From contig NZ_BMWC01000015.1 of NCBI RefSeq assembly GCF_014651035.1, forward strand, positions 85,804-149,803: a stretch of DNA of 64,000 nucleotides. Reading direction: 5' to 3'. This DNA is from Streptomyces lomondensis. GTDB taxonomy: Bacteria; Actinomycetota; Actinomycetes; Streptomycetales; Streptomycetaceae. The notes under the pieces are model-generated. The model did no database searches, had not been told where the DNA came from, and saw nothing but the letters and a program-made list of their open reading frames with translations. Below are positions 8,100 to 17,110 of the stretch, one piece after another; the stretch's first letter is position 1, and every line of letters begins with the position of its first letter. A program made the translations under genes and the position numbers.

Positions 8100-9239
8100 T
8101 CAGCCCGTGAGCAGTCGTACCTGTCCCTCGGGCAGTTTCGCCCACCAGTGGTGGTAGCGGCGGTAGACCTCGGTGTCGCGGTCGGCCAGCAGTCGCGTCA
8201 ACGACGCGGCCTCCGCGGCGAGCCCGTCCCACGCGGCGGGCGGCAGGGCGTGGAACGCCGTCGCCTCGATGCCGCCGTCGACCGCGCGCCACACGCCGGC
8301 GACCCGGCCGTCGACCAGCAGCGTGGGCAGCACGTCACCGTTCACGCGGATCACCAGACGGCGATAGGCCGGGGGAATCACGCGGCTGCGGTCGGCGTGG
8401 GCCAGCAGGACGCTGTCCCACATGGCCATGAGCCGGGGAGGGGCCGGAGTGTCCGCCGGTGGCCGCGGGGCGCCCGGTACGTCGTACAGGACGGTCCCGT
8501 CCGGCCCTCTCAGCTGCTCCACCGTGTCGGCCAGCGCGAGCAGCGCCTGCCGCACGGGCTGCCGCGGCACCATGGCGAACTGCGCCACGTCCGCCACCGA
8601 CGCCGGGCCGAAGCCCCGCAGATGACGCAGGACCAGCTGCGCGAGCGACTCCATCACCGTCTCCCGCCCCTTGGACACGGGGCCGGTCCGCGCCGCGGTG
8701 AACAACGCCCGGGGGCCGAACGACCACGGCCCGCCGGTCGGGACATGGAGCAGCGGCGCGTACGCCTTGAGCCCCCACCACGCGCCGGCCTTCTTCTCGC
8801 TCCCGACCCGCTCCGCCAGCCACGCCTGCAGCTCGGCGGCCGTCCGCGGCCGGTCGGCGAAGTCCAGCAGCTCCGGGACGAGCGCCTCGCCGTCGGCCGG
8901 CGTGAGCCCCGCCGCGGCGAAGCGGAATCCGAGGCGCGAGGCGTACAGCGTCTGCTGCATCGCCTCGCGGAGCACCTGGTGGTCGTCCGCGTGGACCGCG
9001 TGCAGCGTGATCCGCATCAGGGTCGCCTTGACCACCGTCCGGCGCGCGAAGGCGGCGTCCAGCTCGGCCGGATCGAAGCCGGCCAGCCTGTTCCACAACG
9101 CCAGGTACGGCGAAGCGGCGTGCTGCGCCTGGAGTGCCACCACGCGCCGCACGGCCTCCCCGGCCTCCATCGCCTCCCGGCCCAGCAGCAACTGGCGTCC
9201 GAGGGTGGCCCGGTTGAGTTCCTGCGCGGTGATCTCCAC
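8100..9239 (-). CDS. Winged-helix HTH_42 protein, AlkZ-like DNA glycosylase (379 aa)
   Basis: A member of the HTH_42 (DUF1006) family, usually annotated only as winged-helix DNA-binding protein. Characterised relatives (AlkZ of Streptomyces sahachiroi, E. coli YcaQ) are DNA glycosylases that remove bulky alkylated bases and unhook crosslinks using two catalytic glutamines in a Q-x-Q motif. Here QAQ falls at residues 37-39 when the GTG at 9239 is used. The rest matches the family: a tandem winged-helix body and the VLPTLLVDGRVAGVWR beta-strand region. The start is the GTG at 9239; the frame continues upstream but loses homology. It is probably a repair enzyme rather than a transcription factor. 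It is divergent from the Met/His-rich membrane gene. Confidence 0.8.
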   Translation of the reverse strand: MEITAQELNRATLGRQLLLGREAMEAGEAVRRVVALQAQHAASPYLALWNRLAGFDPAELDAAFARRTVVKATLMRITLHAVHADDHQVLREAMQQTLYASRLGFRFAAAGLTPADGEALVPELLDFADRPRTAAELQAWLAERVGSEKKAGAWWGLKAYAPLLHVPTGGPWSFGPRALFTAARTGPVSKGRETVMESLAQLVLRHLRGFGPASVADVAQFAMVPRQPVRQALLALADTVEQLRGPDGTVLYDVPGAPRPPADTPAPPRLMAMWDSVLLAHADRSRVIPPAYRRLVIRVNGDVLPTLLVDGRVAGVWRAVDGGIEATAFHALPPAAWDGLAAEAASLTRLLADRDTEVYRRYHHWWAKLPEGQVRLLTG

Positions 9240-9381
9240 GCGGGGATTCTGCCGTGGCCCGCCCGGAGTCACAGGTTCCCGAGCAGTGTCCTGGATCACA
9301 TCTCGTGGATTGAGTGTCCGGCCCGGGTGATGCCCGTACCCATGGGTGACGGGGCGGGGCCGGATGCGAGGATGAGGCGCC

Positions 9382-10041
9382 ATGACAGCTGGGTGGTGTG
9401 CTCGCGCGATACGGGCCGCGGTGTTCGCGGCCGTCTGTGTCGTGCTCGCCGCCCTGGGGCACGTCATGATGTCCGGCGACCACGTGCCCCCCTCGACGCT
9501 GGTGGCCGGCTGGGCCGTGACGGGTGTGGCGGGCTGGTGCCTGGCGGGCCGGGAGCGCGGGCTCCGGCTCGTCGTCGCCGTCGCCGTGGCCGTCCAGACG
9601 GCCCTGCACTCGGCGTTCTCCCTCGCGCCGCAGGCGCCGGACGCCGGGGCGGCGGGAGACGCCCACTCCCTGAGCGCCCACTCCATGGACATGGGATCCA
9701 TGGGGCACGGCATGGGCTCCATGGACTCCATGTCCCAGCACATGGGGCACATGGGACATGCCCCGGGTGGTGACTCGTCCCTCGGCATGCTCGCCGCCCA
9801 CCTGCTGGCCGCCCTGCTGTGCGGACTGTGGCTGGGCCACGGAGAACGGGCCGCCTTCCGTCTGCTGCGCGCCGTGGGCGGGTGGCTGGCCGCGCCCCTG
9901 CGGCTGCTGATCGCGCTGCCGGCGCCGCCACCCCCGCCCGTACGCGTACGCCGGCCTTCTTCGGACCGGGCGCCACGCCTCCTCCTTCTCGTCCACGCGA
10001 TCACCTCCCGAGGACCGCCCGCGGGGGCCGCTGCCGCCTGA
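9382..10041 (+). CDS. Met/His-rich membrane protein (219 aa)
   Basis: A predicted inner-membrane protein with hydrophobic segments at about residues 8-28, 40-56, 60-78 and 135-155. Between the third and fourth is a loop (about residues 92-130) packed with Met, His and Asp in repeats such as MDMGSMGHGMGSMDSM and HMGHMGH. Such Met-x-x-Met and His clusters bind Cu(I)/Cu(II) in CopA/CopC/CtrA-like proteins. The C-terminus is Pro/Arg-rich and probably cytoplasmic. I do not recognise a named family. A SigC-like ECF sigma gene follows 234 bp downstream on the same strand, and the two may form a regulatory unit for copper. Copper binding is an inference. Confidence 0.75.
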   Translation: MTAGWCARAIRAAVFAAVCVVLAALGHVMMSGDHVPPSTLVAGWAVTGVAGWCLAGRERGLRLVVAVAVAVQTALHSAFSLAPQAPDAGAAGDAHSLSAHSMDMGSMGHGMGSMDSMSQHMGHMGHAPGGDSSLGMLAAHLLAALLCGLWLGHGERAAFRLLRAVGGWLAAPLRLLIALPAPPPPPVRVRRPSSDRAPRLLLLVHAITSRGPPAGAAAA

Positions 10042-10275
10042 CGGCAGCCGGTCATCCCGGGGCAGCCCGTGTGCGCCCCGGTCTCGGTCGTACCTCCGCA
10101 GGTCGGTGCGCCGCGCTGCCCGCGGGCAGCCCCGCCTGCCCGCCTCACGCGCGCCCGACGGGTACGGCCGCACCCCGCTCACCGGACCGCGCGGCCACGC
10201 GCGCACGCCGGACACCCGAGTGTCCCCGTGCCCGCCCGTGCGCCCGTGGTCCCGGAAACCCGAGAAGGACATCAG

Positions 10276-10902
10276 GTGATCACTCCTGCCCTGCCCCTCG
10301 CCCACGCGAGACCGGCCTCCTCCGACGAGTCGGCGACCGCCTGGGCGCTGGCCGCCCGGGGCGGCGACGCCGCGGCCGTCGACCGGTTCGTGCGCGCCCT
10401 GCACCGTGACGTCATCCGGTACGTCGCCCATCTGTGCGCCGATCCGCAGGCCGTGGACGATCTGGCGCAGGACACGTTCCTGCGGGCGCTCGGCAGCCTC
10501 CACCGGTTCGAGGGCCGCTCCTCGGCCCGCGCCTGGCTGCTCGCCATCGCCCGGCGCGCGGTGGCCGACAGCATCCGGCACACCGCCGTACGGCCCCGCC
10601 CGGCCGACCTGCCGGACTGGGAGCTGGCGGTCGAGCGCGCCCAGCCGTGCGGCCTGCCCGGCTTCGACGACGGCGTGGCCCTGCTGGAGCTGCTGGCCGG
10701 ACTGCCGGACGAGCGGCGCGAGGCGTTCGTCCTGACCCAGCTGCTCGGACTGCCGTACGCGGAGGCCGCCGAGCTGAGCGACTGCCCGGTCGGCACGGTC
10801 CGCTCCCGCGTGAACCGCGCCCGGGCGACGCTCATGGCCCTGCTCGCCGAGGCGGAGGCGGAGGCCCGGCCACCGGTGGCACCCGCGGCGGCCGCGGCCT
10901 GA
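10276..10902 (+). CDS. ECF sigma factor, SigC-like (208 aa)
   Basis: An extracytoplasmic-function sigma factor. The region-2 core runs from DVIRYVAHL through DDLAQDTFLRALGSL to SSARAWLLAIARR (about residues 41-97). Region 4 is LPDERREAFVLTQLLGLPYAEAAE followed by CPVGTVRSRVNRAR (about 145-185). From memory it resembles Mycobacterium tuberculosis SigC closely (RYVAHL, SSARxWLLAIAR, CPVGTxRSR), a factor linked to copper acquisition. The GTG at 10276 follows GAAGGAC and is chosen because a longer upstream frame encodes only low-complexity Arg/Pro sequence. No anti-sigma gene is adjacent, as is also the case for SigC. The Ala/Glu-rich C-terminal tail is extra. Confidence 0.85.
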   Translation: MITPALPLAHARPASSDESATAWALAARGGDAAAVDRFVRALHRDVIRYVAHLCADPQAVDDLAQDTFLRALGSLHRFEGRSSARAWLLAIARRAVADSIRHTAVRPRPADLPDWELAVERAQPCGLPGFDDGVALLELLAGLPDERREAFVLTQLLGLPYAEAAELSDCPVGTVRSRVNRARATLMALLAEAEAEARPPVAPAAAAA

Positions 10903-10930
10903 CCCGGTGCGGCGCGAGCGGCCAGCCGGC

Positions 10931-12181
10931 TCAGGCCGTTCGCGTCACCCCCACCGGGTTCCTCGTGGCCGGAGCCGCCTCCTGGGTCTCGCGGTTTAGG
11001 AAGTGGAACCCGGGCCGGGGATGCATCAGGAAGTCGTGATGCGAGATGTTCCACGCGTAGGCACCCGCCAGGGAGAACACCACCCGGTCCCCGGCCCGGA
11101 GCTCCGGCAGGGGCACGCGGCGGGCCAGCACGTCCTTCGGCGTGCACAGCTGCCCTACGAGGGTGACCCGGCCGCCCCCTGCCGCCGGCCGCGGCCAGGG
11201 GTGCGGCCAGCCCTCCACCGGCAGGACGGAGCAGGGCTGGTCGTGTCCCTTCGTCGCCGGGGTGCGCAGGTGGTGGGTGCCGCCCCGCAGGACGGCGAAC
11301 TCCTCCCCGTGGCTGCGCTTCACGTCCAGCACCTCCGTGGCGTACCAGCCGCAGTACGCGGTGAGCGCCCGGCCGGGCTCGATCCGCAGCGTCAGCCCCG
11401 GATGCTCCCCGGCGATCCGGGCCAGGCCCTCGCCGTACGCGGCCCAGTCGAAGCGGCGCTGCGGGGCGGCGTAGTCGACGCCCATGCCGCCGCCGACGTT
11501 CACCTCCGTGATCGGCACACCGAGCCCGGTGGCCCAGCCGACCACGCTCCGGGCGACCGCCAGCAGGCCGGCCGCGTCGAGTCCGCTCGCCAGGTGGGCG
11601 TGCACGCCCCGCGGTTCGAGCTGCGGATACGTCCCGTCGGCGAGGGCCCGGAGCATGGGCTCGGCCCGGGCCGGGTCCATGCCGAACGGTGCCGGCCGCC
11701 CGCCCATCGCCAGTGCGCTGCCGGCCAGTGAGCCGTCGGGCACCGGCAGGTTGACGCGCGGCAGCACGGCGACCCGCCGCCGGGGCGCGACGCGGCGGGC
11801 CAGCTCGGCCAGCACGCGCAGCTCGTGCTCGCTCTCGACGTGGAAGCGCTCGACGCCCAGCTCCAGCGCGGCCGTCACCTCGTCCGGCGTCTTGCCCGGC
11901 CCGCCGAAGGCCAGCGGCCGGCCCGGCACCGCCGCGGCGACATGGGCGAGTTCACCACCCGACGCGACCTCGTATCCGTCGACGCGGGGTTCCAGCGCGG
12001 CCAGGATCTCCGGCTCCGGGTTGGCCTTCGCCGCGTAGTACAGCTCGACCTGCTCGGGCAGCGCGGCCCGGACCCGGGCGGCGTGCGCGCGCAGGGCACC
12101 CAGGTCGTAGAGGTAGGCCGGTAGTTCGGGGGACGCGAGGGCCAGGGCCTGGTCGCGCACCGCGGGTGTGGGGAGGGTCAT
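10931..12181 (-). CDS. Type III PLP-dependent decarboxylase, siderophore pathway (416 aa)
   Basis: An alanine-racemase-fold decarboxylase of the diaminopimelate/ornithine decarboxylase group, like SbnH of the staphyloferrin B pathway. The PLP lysine sits in YYAAKANPE (about residue 50). The glycine loop is VNVGGGMGVDY, the phosphate-binding element EPGRALTAYCGWY, the dimer-interface catalytic cysteine QLCTPKDVL and the terminal active-site region GAYAWNISHHDF. It is the last gene of a four-gene operon and overlaps the preceding IucA/IucC gene by ATGA. In this setting it probably decarboxylates an amino-acid building block or a citryl-amino-acid intermediate. The real substrate is unknown. Confidence 0.87.
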   Translation of the reverse strand: MTLPTPAVRDQALALASPELPAYLYDLGALRAHAARVRAALPEQVELYYAAKANPEPEILAALEPRVDGYEVASGGELAHVAAAVPGRPLAFGGPGKTPDEVTAALELGVERFHVESEHELRVLAELARRVAPRRRVAVLPRVNLPVPDGSLAGSALAMGGRPAPFGMDPARAEPMLRALADGTYPQLEPRGVHAHLASGLDAAGLLAVARSVVGWATGLGVPITEVNVGGGMGVDYAAPQRRFDWAAYGEGLARIAGEHPGLTLRIEPGRALTAYCGWYATEVLDVKRSHGEEFAVLRGGTHHLRTPATKGHDQPCSVLPVEGWPHPWPRPAAGGGRVTLVGQLCTPKDVLARRVPLPELRAGDRVVFSLAGAYAWNISHHDFLMHPRPGFHFLNRETQEAAPATRNPVGVTRTA

Positions 12182-14034
12182 CGGGCGCTCCTCTCCATGA
12201 CGTCCCCGCCCCGCAGCACATCCTCGGCCAGCGGCGACGGCAGCCGTACGTACCCCGCCGCCCGGTCGGGCCTGCGTTCCCAGCGCGTCAGCAGGTTGGC
12301 CTTGGCGGGCAGCGGCACGCCGGCGAGCAGGGCGGCCAGGCGGGGCGGGCAGCCGTGGCGGCCGGCGTAGGCCCGCAGCGTGTCGCGCACCCGCGCCCAC
12401 AGCGCCGCCTCCGCCTCCGGATGCAGGTCGGCGAGGGCCGCGAGCAGCTCGGCCACGTGGTTGACCAGCAGGCAGTACACGACCCGGTCCCAGCCGCGCC
12501 GCGCGTCGTACGTCATCGGCCCGGCCACCTCGGGCGGCAGCGCGGCGAGCGCGTCCGCGTGCCGCTCGGGCAGCAGTTTCGTGCCCTCCAGGTCCCGGAA
12601 GAGGACCTGGGCGGGCCGGCCGCCGCCGTCGACGCACAGCAGCACGTTCTGCAGATGCGGCTCCAGGACCAGCCCGTGGTCGAAGTAGGCGGCGAGGACG
12701 GGCGGCAGGAGGAGCTCCAGGTACGCCGACCACCAGTCGAGCGCCGTGGCCGCGTCCGCCCCGGCCAGGAGGCGGGAGACGTGCGCGGCACCCGTCGGGT
12801 ACTCGTCGGCGACGGCGGCCGCCAGGAGGGGAGTGGTGCCCGGCGCGAGCCGCCGCGGCAGGCCCTCGCGGACGATGACGCCGAAGCCCTCCAGCAGATC
12901 GCGGTCGGGTGCGCCGCCGGGGCCGGGCAGGGCGAGCGTGCGGTAGGCGGGTTCGCGGAGCACCGCACTGCCGGGGAAGCGCCGGGCGAGGTCGGAGAGT
13001 GCCGGGGCCAGCGCCCGGGTGAGGGCGACCGCCCCGGACAGCTCGTAACTGCTGTTCTTGCGCAGGCAGTTGGTGATCCGCACGTTCAGGCTGAACTTCA
13101 GGAACGTCTCTCCGTCGTACAGCGTGCGTACGGACGCGGTGGCCGCGAAGGGCCGCCCGCCGGGGCCCAGGTCGAGCACGTCACCGCGGTCGAGCGCCGC
13201 GCGCAGCAGCGGATGCCGGCGCAGCGTCTCGTACTGCCAGGGGTGGGCGGGCAGGAGCAGGTAGCCGTCCGGGAGGCCGGCGCGCTGCCGGTCGAGGGCG
13301 GCGGTGGCCCACGGCTCGGCGCTCTCCTGCGCGATCAGGTGCTCCCGCACGGCGAGGTGCCGCAGCGGGAAGGAGGCGCCCGTCTCGGGTGCGTAGGCGG
13401 CCCAGGAACGCGGGTCGCCGGTGCGGGCCTTGGGCGTGGGATGGAAGCGGTGCCCGAAGAGCAGGGACTGCTCGGAGGCGAGATAGGCGGACAGCGGATC
13501 GCCCGGCAGACCGGGGGCGGGCCTGAGGGCGGGCCCGGCGGCGAGCGCGGCGGCGACGGCCGCGTGACTGGACGCGACCTGCTCCAGGAACTCCTCGTTG
13601 CGCACCCCGGTGCGCAGGGACAGCTCGTCGCGGGTGTGAGCGGCCAGCCGTCGCCAGTCCACGTCCGCCCAGCCGCCGTCCCGCTCCTCGCGCACCGGAC
13701 CGGTGAACCGGTGGGCGCCGAGCAGGGAGGTGCGGCGCAGCGCGACCCGCAGCAGCACCCCGCGGCGGGGCAGCCGCAGCAGCAGATGGCCGTCGGCGAC
13801 GACGGTCTGGCGCTCGGGCCCGGACACCTCGCGCAGCAGGCAGTTCAGCAGGGTGTGGGCCACCACGTCGTCGGCGGTGGGCAGGTCGGCCGGTGCGGCG
13901 GTGCTCCGGCCGGTCGAGTCGGTCAGCGAGGCCATGCGGGGCTCCAGCGGGTACGCGGGTCGAGCGGGGCGACGGGGTGGATGCGGGGGAGGGGCGGCGA
14001 CGGATCCGCCGGTCCGGCCGCTTGCGGGGATCAT
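12178..14034 (-). CDS. IucA/IucC family NIS siderophore synthetase, second copy (618 aa)
   Basis: An NRPS-independent siderophore synthetase that activates a carboxylate (typically citrate) as an acyl-adenylate and joins it to an amine or alcohol. Hallmarks are GHRFHPTPKARTG (about residues 192-204), HPWQYETL, the ATP-binding KFSLNVRITNCLRKN, EPHLQNVLL and RDLEGTKLL. The C-terminal FhuF-like portion follows, and the length is normal. The ATG at 14034 overlaps the previous stop by ATGA, which favours this start although homology begins about 35 residues later. Order in the operon: ATP-grasp, IucA/C 1, this gene, decarboxylase. An upstream iron box suggests repression by the DmdR/IdeR regulator. 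Confidence 0.9.
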   Translation of the reverse strand: MIPASGRTGGSVAAPPPHPPRRPARPAYPLEPRMASLTDSTGRSTAAPADLPTADDVVAHTLLNCLLREVSGPERQTVVADGHLLLRLPRRGVLLRVALRRTSLLGAHRFTGPVREERDGGWADVDWRRLAAHTRDELSLRTGVRNEEFLEQVASSHAAVAAALAAGPALRPAPGLPGDPLSAYLASEQSLLFGHRFHPTPKARTGDPRSWAAYAPETGASFPLRHLAVREHLIAQESAEPWATAALDRQRAGLPDGYLLLPAHPWQYETLRRHPLLRAALDRGDVLDLGPGGRPFAATASVRTLYDGETFLKFSLNVRITNCLRKNSSYELSGAVALTRALAPALSDLARRFPGSAVLREPAYRTLALPGPGGAPDRDLLEGFGVIVREGLPRRLAPGTTPLLAAAVADEYPTGAAHVSRLLAGADAATALDWWSAYLELLLPPVLAAYFDHGLVLEPHLQNVLLCVDGGGRPAQVLFRDLEGTKLLPERHADALAALPPEVAGPMTYDARRGWDRVVYCLLVNHVAELLAALADLHPEAEAALWARVRDTLRAYAGRHGCPPRLAALLAGVPLPAKANLLTRWERRPDRAAGYVRLPSPLAEDVLRGGDVMERSAR

Positions 14035-15761
14035 GGGGAACCCCCGGAAGGCAGCAGGTAGTTGGGCCCGGTGGTGTAGTGCTTGTTGATGTCGGCGGCG
14101 CCCGAGCGCTCCTTGGTGAGCAGCGTCCCGGCCGTGACCATCGCCTTCACCGGCAGCTCCGGGGCGTCCAGGACCCGGGCGCGCAGGACGTCCCCGGCGT
14201 CACCGCCCAGCCGGTCCACGGCCTCGGACAGCCGCCGGCGCACCAGCCGGAGCAGCACGGGCAGCGGGGCGCGGCCGTGCCGGGCGAGTCCGAACGCGTA
14301 GGCGCCCGCGCACAGATGGACGGTGACGGTGGCGAACAGGTCGGCCACCGGGCCGTCGTCCGTGCCGAGGATCCGCGCGTCGTCGAAGTCCCACGGGCCG
14401 GGGAGCCGGGCGTGCAGCCGCCGCGTGTTGATCCGCGGCCCGTCGTTGTCCTTGAACAGCAGCCGGAGACTGCCCGGCCGCAGCACCAGCGAGATGTTCT
14501 GCTGGTGCGACTCCAGCGCGACGCCGTACCCGAAGAGCGTGGCCTGCCAGTCGAACAGCAGCGTCAGGCAGGCGTCGAGCAGGGCGAGCGGGTCGCCGTC
14601 GTGGAAGCGGTCGGCGAGATGGTCGAGGACCAGCCGCCCGTCCGGCGCCTCGGCGAGGAGCGCCGCCATCGGTACGACGACCGCGTCCCGGACATCGGCC
14701 GGGAGGCGGCGGCACAGCACGGCCAGCAGCTCGTGTCCCGCGTGGGCGTACGTGGTCTCGTCGGCGTGCAGGATCGTGTCCCGGAAGCGGGGCTCGTGTG
14801 CGGCGACCTGCTCGACCAGCCGCTGTCCGACGGCCCCGTCGACGAGCGTGCCGGGCTTGATCGACCGCTTGTTGCGGAGCCCCAGCGAGGAGGTGTCCAG
14901 GGGCAGTTTGAGGTGCAGTGCCGGATCCGCCGCGGTGGCGACCGTCCGCATGGACAGGGTCGGTACGACGTCGAGGCCGGCGCGTTCCGCCAGGATCGCC
15001 CGTCCGTGCAGGCCGGTGGCGCGTAAGGCCTGGTCGAGCGGCGGGCCGACGGTCAGCGGGTGTACCGGCAGGGCGAGGTGCGTGTGCTCCAGCCCGGCCA
15101 GACCGAGCCGCGCGGGCGTGGGCCACGGCTCCGGGAGCGTGCCGACCAGAGCGACCGCTTCCCGGGGTACGGCGAGCCAGCGCAGCGGGAACCGCGGCTG
15201 GAACTCGGGCGCGTACGACCGCAGTTGCTCCTCGTCCAGCCCCGCCCGGCCGCGCGCGGTGGGGTAGACCGGATGGTCCGCACGGGCGGCGAGCGTGTCG
15301 AACGCCAGGCCGCTGGCGAGGCCGGTCCAGCGCGCCGGGTCGGGGCCGTGGCGGGCGGTCAGCCGCCCGGCGACGGTGTCGCGGGTGTCCGCGTGCAGCC
15401 GTACCGTGGCCAGCGTCTGCCGGCACTCCTCCGCGAAGGCGTCGAACCCGCCCCGGTCCGCGGGCTCGGCGAGCGCGCGGAGCGCGTCCAGCACGTCCTC
15501 GTACGACGTCAGCTCGGTGCCGTCCGACGCCCGCACCAGGAGCGGCAGCCGGGCGGCGTACGCGCACTGGAAGCCGTCCTCGGCGACCGGCAGCAGCAGC
15601 GCGTCACGCCCGGCGGTGCGCCGCAGCCAGGGCCCGTCCGGGCGGTGGACGAGGGTGCTCCGGGTGCGCAGCCCGACGACGTCCTCGCGCAGCAGCGCGC
15701 TCAGCACACGGGTCAGCAGCTCGGCCGCGCAGGTGTCCGGCGGGGTCGGCAGTACGGTCAC
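14031..15761 (-). CDS. IucA/IucC family NIS siderophore synthetase, first copy (576 aa)
   Basis: A second, divergent NIS synthetase in the same operon. Recognisable motifs are ADHPVYPTARGRAGL in place of the usual GHxxHPxxKxRxG, HPLTVGPPL, the nucleotide-binding LKLPLDTSSLGLRNKRSI, ESHQQNISLVL and FKDNDGPR. The altered first motif sets it apart from its neighbour and suggests a different acceptor or condensation step. The GTG at 15761 overlaps the ATP-grasp stop (GTGA), and its own stop overlaps the next start (ATGA), so synthesis of all four enzymes is coupled. It probably performs one of two sequential amide or ester bond formations on a citrate-like core. Confidence 0.88.
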   Translation of the reverse strand: MTVLPTPPDTCAAELLTRVLSALLREDVVGLRTRSTLVHRPDGPWLRRTAGRDALLLPVAEDGFQCAYAARLPLLVRASDGTELTSYEDVLDALRALAEPADRGGFDAFAEECRQTLATVRLHADTRDTVAGRLTARHGPDPARWTGLASGLAFDTLAARADHPVYPTARGRAGLDEEQLRSYAPEFQPRFPLRWLAVPREAVALVGTLPEPWPTPARLGLAGLEHTHLALPVHPLTVGPPLDQALRATGLHGRAILAERAGLDVVPTLSMRTVATAADPALHLKLPLDTSSLGLRNKRSIKPGTLVDGAVGQRLVEQVAAHEPRFRDTILHADETTYAHAGHELLAVLCRRLPADVRDAVVVPMAALLAEAPDGRLVLDHLADRFHDGDPLALLDACLTLLFDWQATLFGYGVALESHQQNISLVLRPGSLRLLFKDNDGPRINTRRLHARLPGPWDFDDARILGTDDGPVADLFATVTVHLCAGAYAFGLARHGRAPLPVLLRLVRRRLSEAVDRLGGDAGDVLRARVLDAPELPVKAMVTAGTLLTKERSGAADINKHYTTGPNYLLPSGGSP

Positions 15762-16939
15762 GCCGCGATCTCCCAGCGGAGGGTGGCCAGGAAGCCGGCC
15801 GCCACGCGGTCCACGGTCTCCTGGTCGGTGCCGGTGGCCCGCAGGACGCCGAGGTAGTCGCGGTTGGTGCGGTACAGCTCGTGCCGCTCGCCCACCGCCC
15901 GCAGCGGACGGTACGTCAGACGCACGCCGTCCACGGTGAGTTCGCTCGCGGCCGGGGCCTCGGTCAGGGTCCCGGCCCGGTCGGCGCACGGGTACTCCAG
16001 CAGGGCGGCCCCGTCGCGCCGGGCGCCCAGTTCGGCCGGGAGCGGTTCGCCCAGGTGGGTGCGGAGGATGTGCTCGAACAGCGGGATGCCCAGGAGCTGC
16101 CCGAGCAGCAGGTCGCACTGGTCGCCGATGGCCCGGTAGTTGACCTCGATGATCCGCGCACGCCCCTCGTGCACCACGAACTCGGTGTGGCAGGCGCCGA
16201 ATCCGACCCCCAGCGCGTCCAGTTGGGCGAGGACCTGTGTGACGACCGGCTCGGGGTGGGCCGGGACAAAGGTGAGGCGCTCCTCGACGAAGTACGGCGG
16301 CGGCGACACCTCGGTGCGGAAACCGCCCAGGACGTGCCGGACCCGGCCGTCGCCCAGGGTCTCCAGCGTGTGCAGCTCGCCGGGGAGGTACTCCTCGACG
16401 ACGAGGGCGGTGCCGGGCCGCCGTTCCAGGATCTCCCCGGCCCGGACGACCAGGTCGTCGGGGCCCTCGACGAGGACGACGTCCTCGCTGGCGACGCCCT
16501 CGCGGGGCTTCACGACACAGGGGTAGGGCGCATCCAGCGGGGCCGGTTCGGTGAGTTCGGCCAACCACACGGTGTCCGCTCCGGCGGCGGCCAGCCGACG
16601 GCGCGTCTCCGCCTTGTCCTTGCAGCGCAGGGTGGCCCGCCAGTCCTTGCCCGGCAGGCCGAAGTAGCCGGCGGCCAGGGCGGCCTGGGTCTGGAGGTGG
16701 TCGCTGTTGGTGAAGACGGCAGCGGGAGGGCGGTGGGCCGAGCGGGCCGAGATCCGTGACACCACGGCCCGGAAGTCCCGCACGTCGCACTCCAGGACCT
16801 CGACGTCCGGGTGGGTGCCGCGGTGGGCGTCGGGCTGGTCGGTGAGAACGGTGACGTCCAGGCCCAGCCGGGCGGCGGCGGGCAGGAATCCCTCGGTGAC
16901 GGAGTCGGTCGGGTTGAGGGCGAGCAGGTACAGGCGCAT
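15758..16939 (-). CDS. ATP-grasp carboxylate-amine ligase (393 aa)
   Basis: An ATP-grasp enzyme, first gene of the siderophore operon. The N-terminal Rossmann-like domain (MRLYLLALNPTDSV...) is followed by the ATP-grasp core: CVVKPREGVASEDVVLV (about residues 145-161), ALVVEEYLPGELHTLE and the Mg-binding ARIIEVNYRAIGDQ (about 275-288). Such enzymes form amide bonds through an acyl-phosphate, chemically unlike the acyl-adenylate NIS route. Its place in a coupled NIS operon suggests it adds an amino acid or makes a building block. Start is the ATG at 16939. The promoter region shared with the FhuF-like gene carries an iron box. Confidence 0.87.
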   Translation of the reverse strand: MRLYLLALNPTDSVTEGFLPAAARLGLDVTVLTDQPDAHRGTHPDVEVLECDVRDFRAVVSRISARSAHRPPAAVFTNSDHLQTQAALAAGYFGLPGKDWRATLRCKDKAETRRRLAAAGADTVWLAELTEPAPLDAPYPCVVKPREGVASEDVVLVEGPDDLVVRAGEILERRPGTALVVEEYLPGELHTLETLGDGRVRHVLGGFRTEVSPPPYFVEERLTFVPAHPEPVVTQVLAQLDALGVGFGACHTEFVVHEGRARIIEVNYRAIGDQCDLLLGQLLGIPLFEHILRTHLGEPLPAELGARRDGAALLEYPCADRAGTLTEAPAASELTVDGVRLTYRPLRAVGERHELYRTNRDYLGVLRATGTDQETVDRVAAGFLATLRWEIAA

Positions 16940-17055
16940 GACGGTCTTCCCTTGGTGGGTTGGGGTGGCGGCGGGCAGCCCAACCGCGCGACCCCCGTGA
17001 CGTGGACGGCCCTTGATCGACGGGCGTTCACGAGCAGGTCCGACGATCTTGTACC

Positions 17056-17074
17056 TTAGGTTAGCCTTGCCTAT
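17056..17074 (+). promoter_or_regulatory. Iron box (DmdR/IdeR-type) between siderophore operon and FhuF-like gene
   Basis: TTAGGTTAGCCTTGCCTAT matches 15 of 19 positions of the actinobacterial iron box TTAGGTTAGGCTAACCTAA. It lies 36 bp before the FhuF-like start and about 115 bp before the divergent ATP-grasp start, so one repressor site could serve both directions under iron-replete conditions. Confidence 0.75.
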
Positions 17075-17110
17075 CCAATCGCGGGTTGCAACTGCCCGTA
17101 GGAGTGATCG

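Noticed and set aside
9683..9763. Apparent DNA tandem repeat rich in ATGGG/CATGG
   Set aside because: It is the coding sequence of the Met/His-rich loop; irregular period, so treated as protein composition and not a DNA repeat.
10069..10275. N-terminal extension of the SigC-like sigma factor
   Set aside because: Encodes only Arg/Pro/Ala-rich sequence; the GTG at 10276 has a ribosome site and matches the family start.
12166..14061. 631-aa plus-strand open frame opposite the IucA/IucC gene
   Set aside because: Antisense to a strongly conserved NIS synthetase; low-complexity Gln/Gly/Arg-rich.
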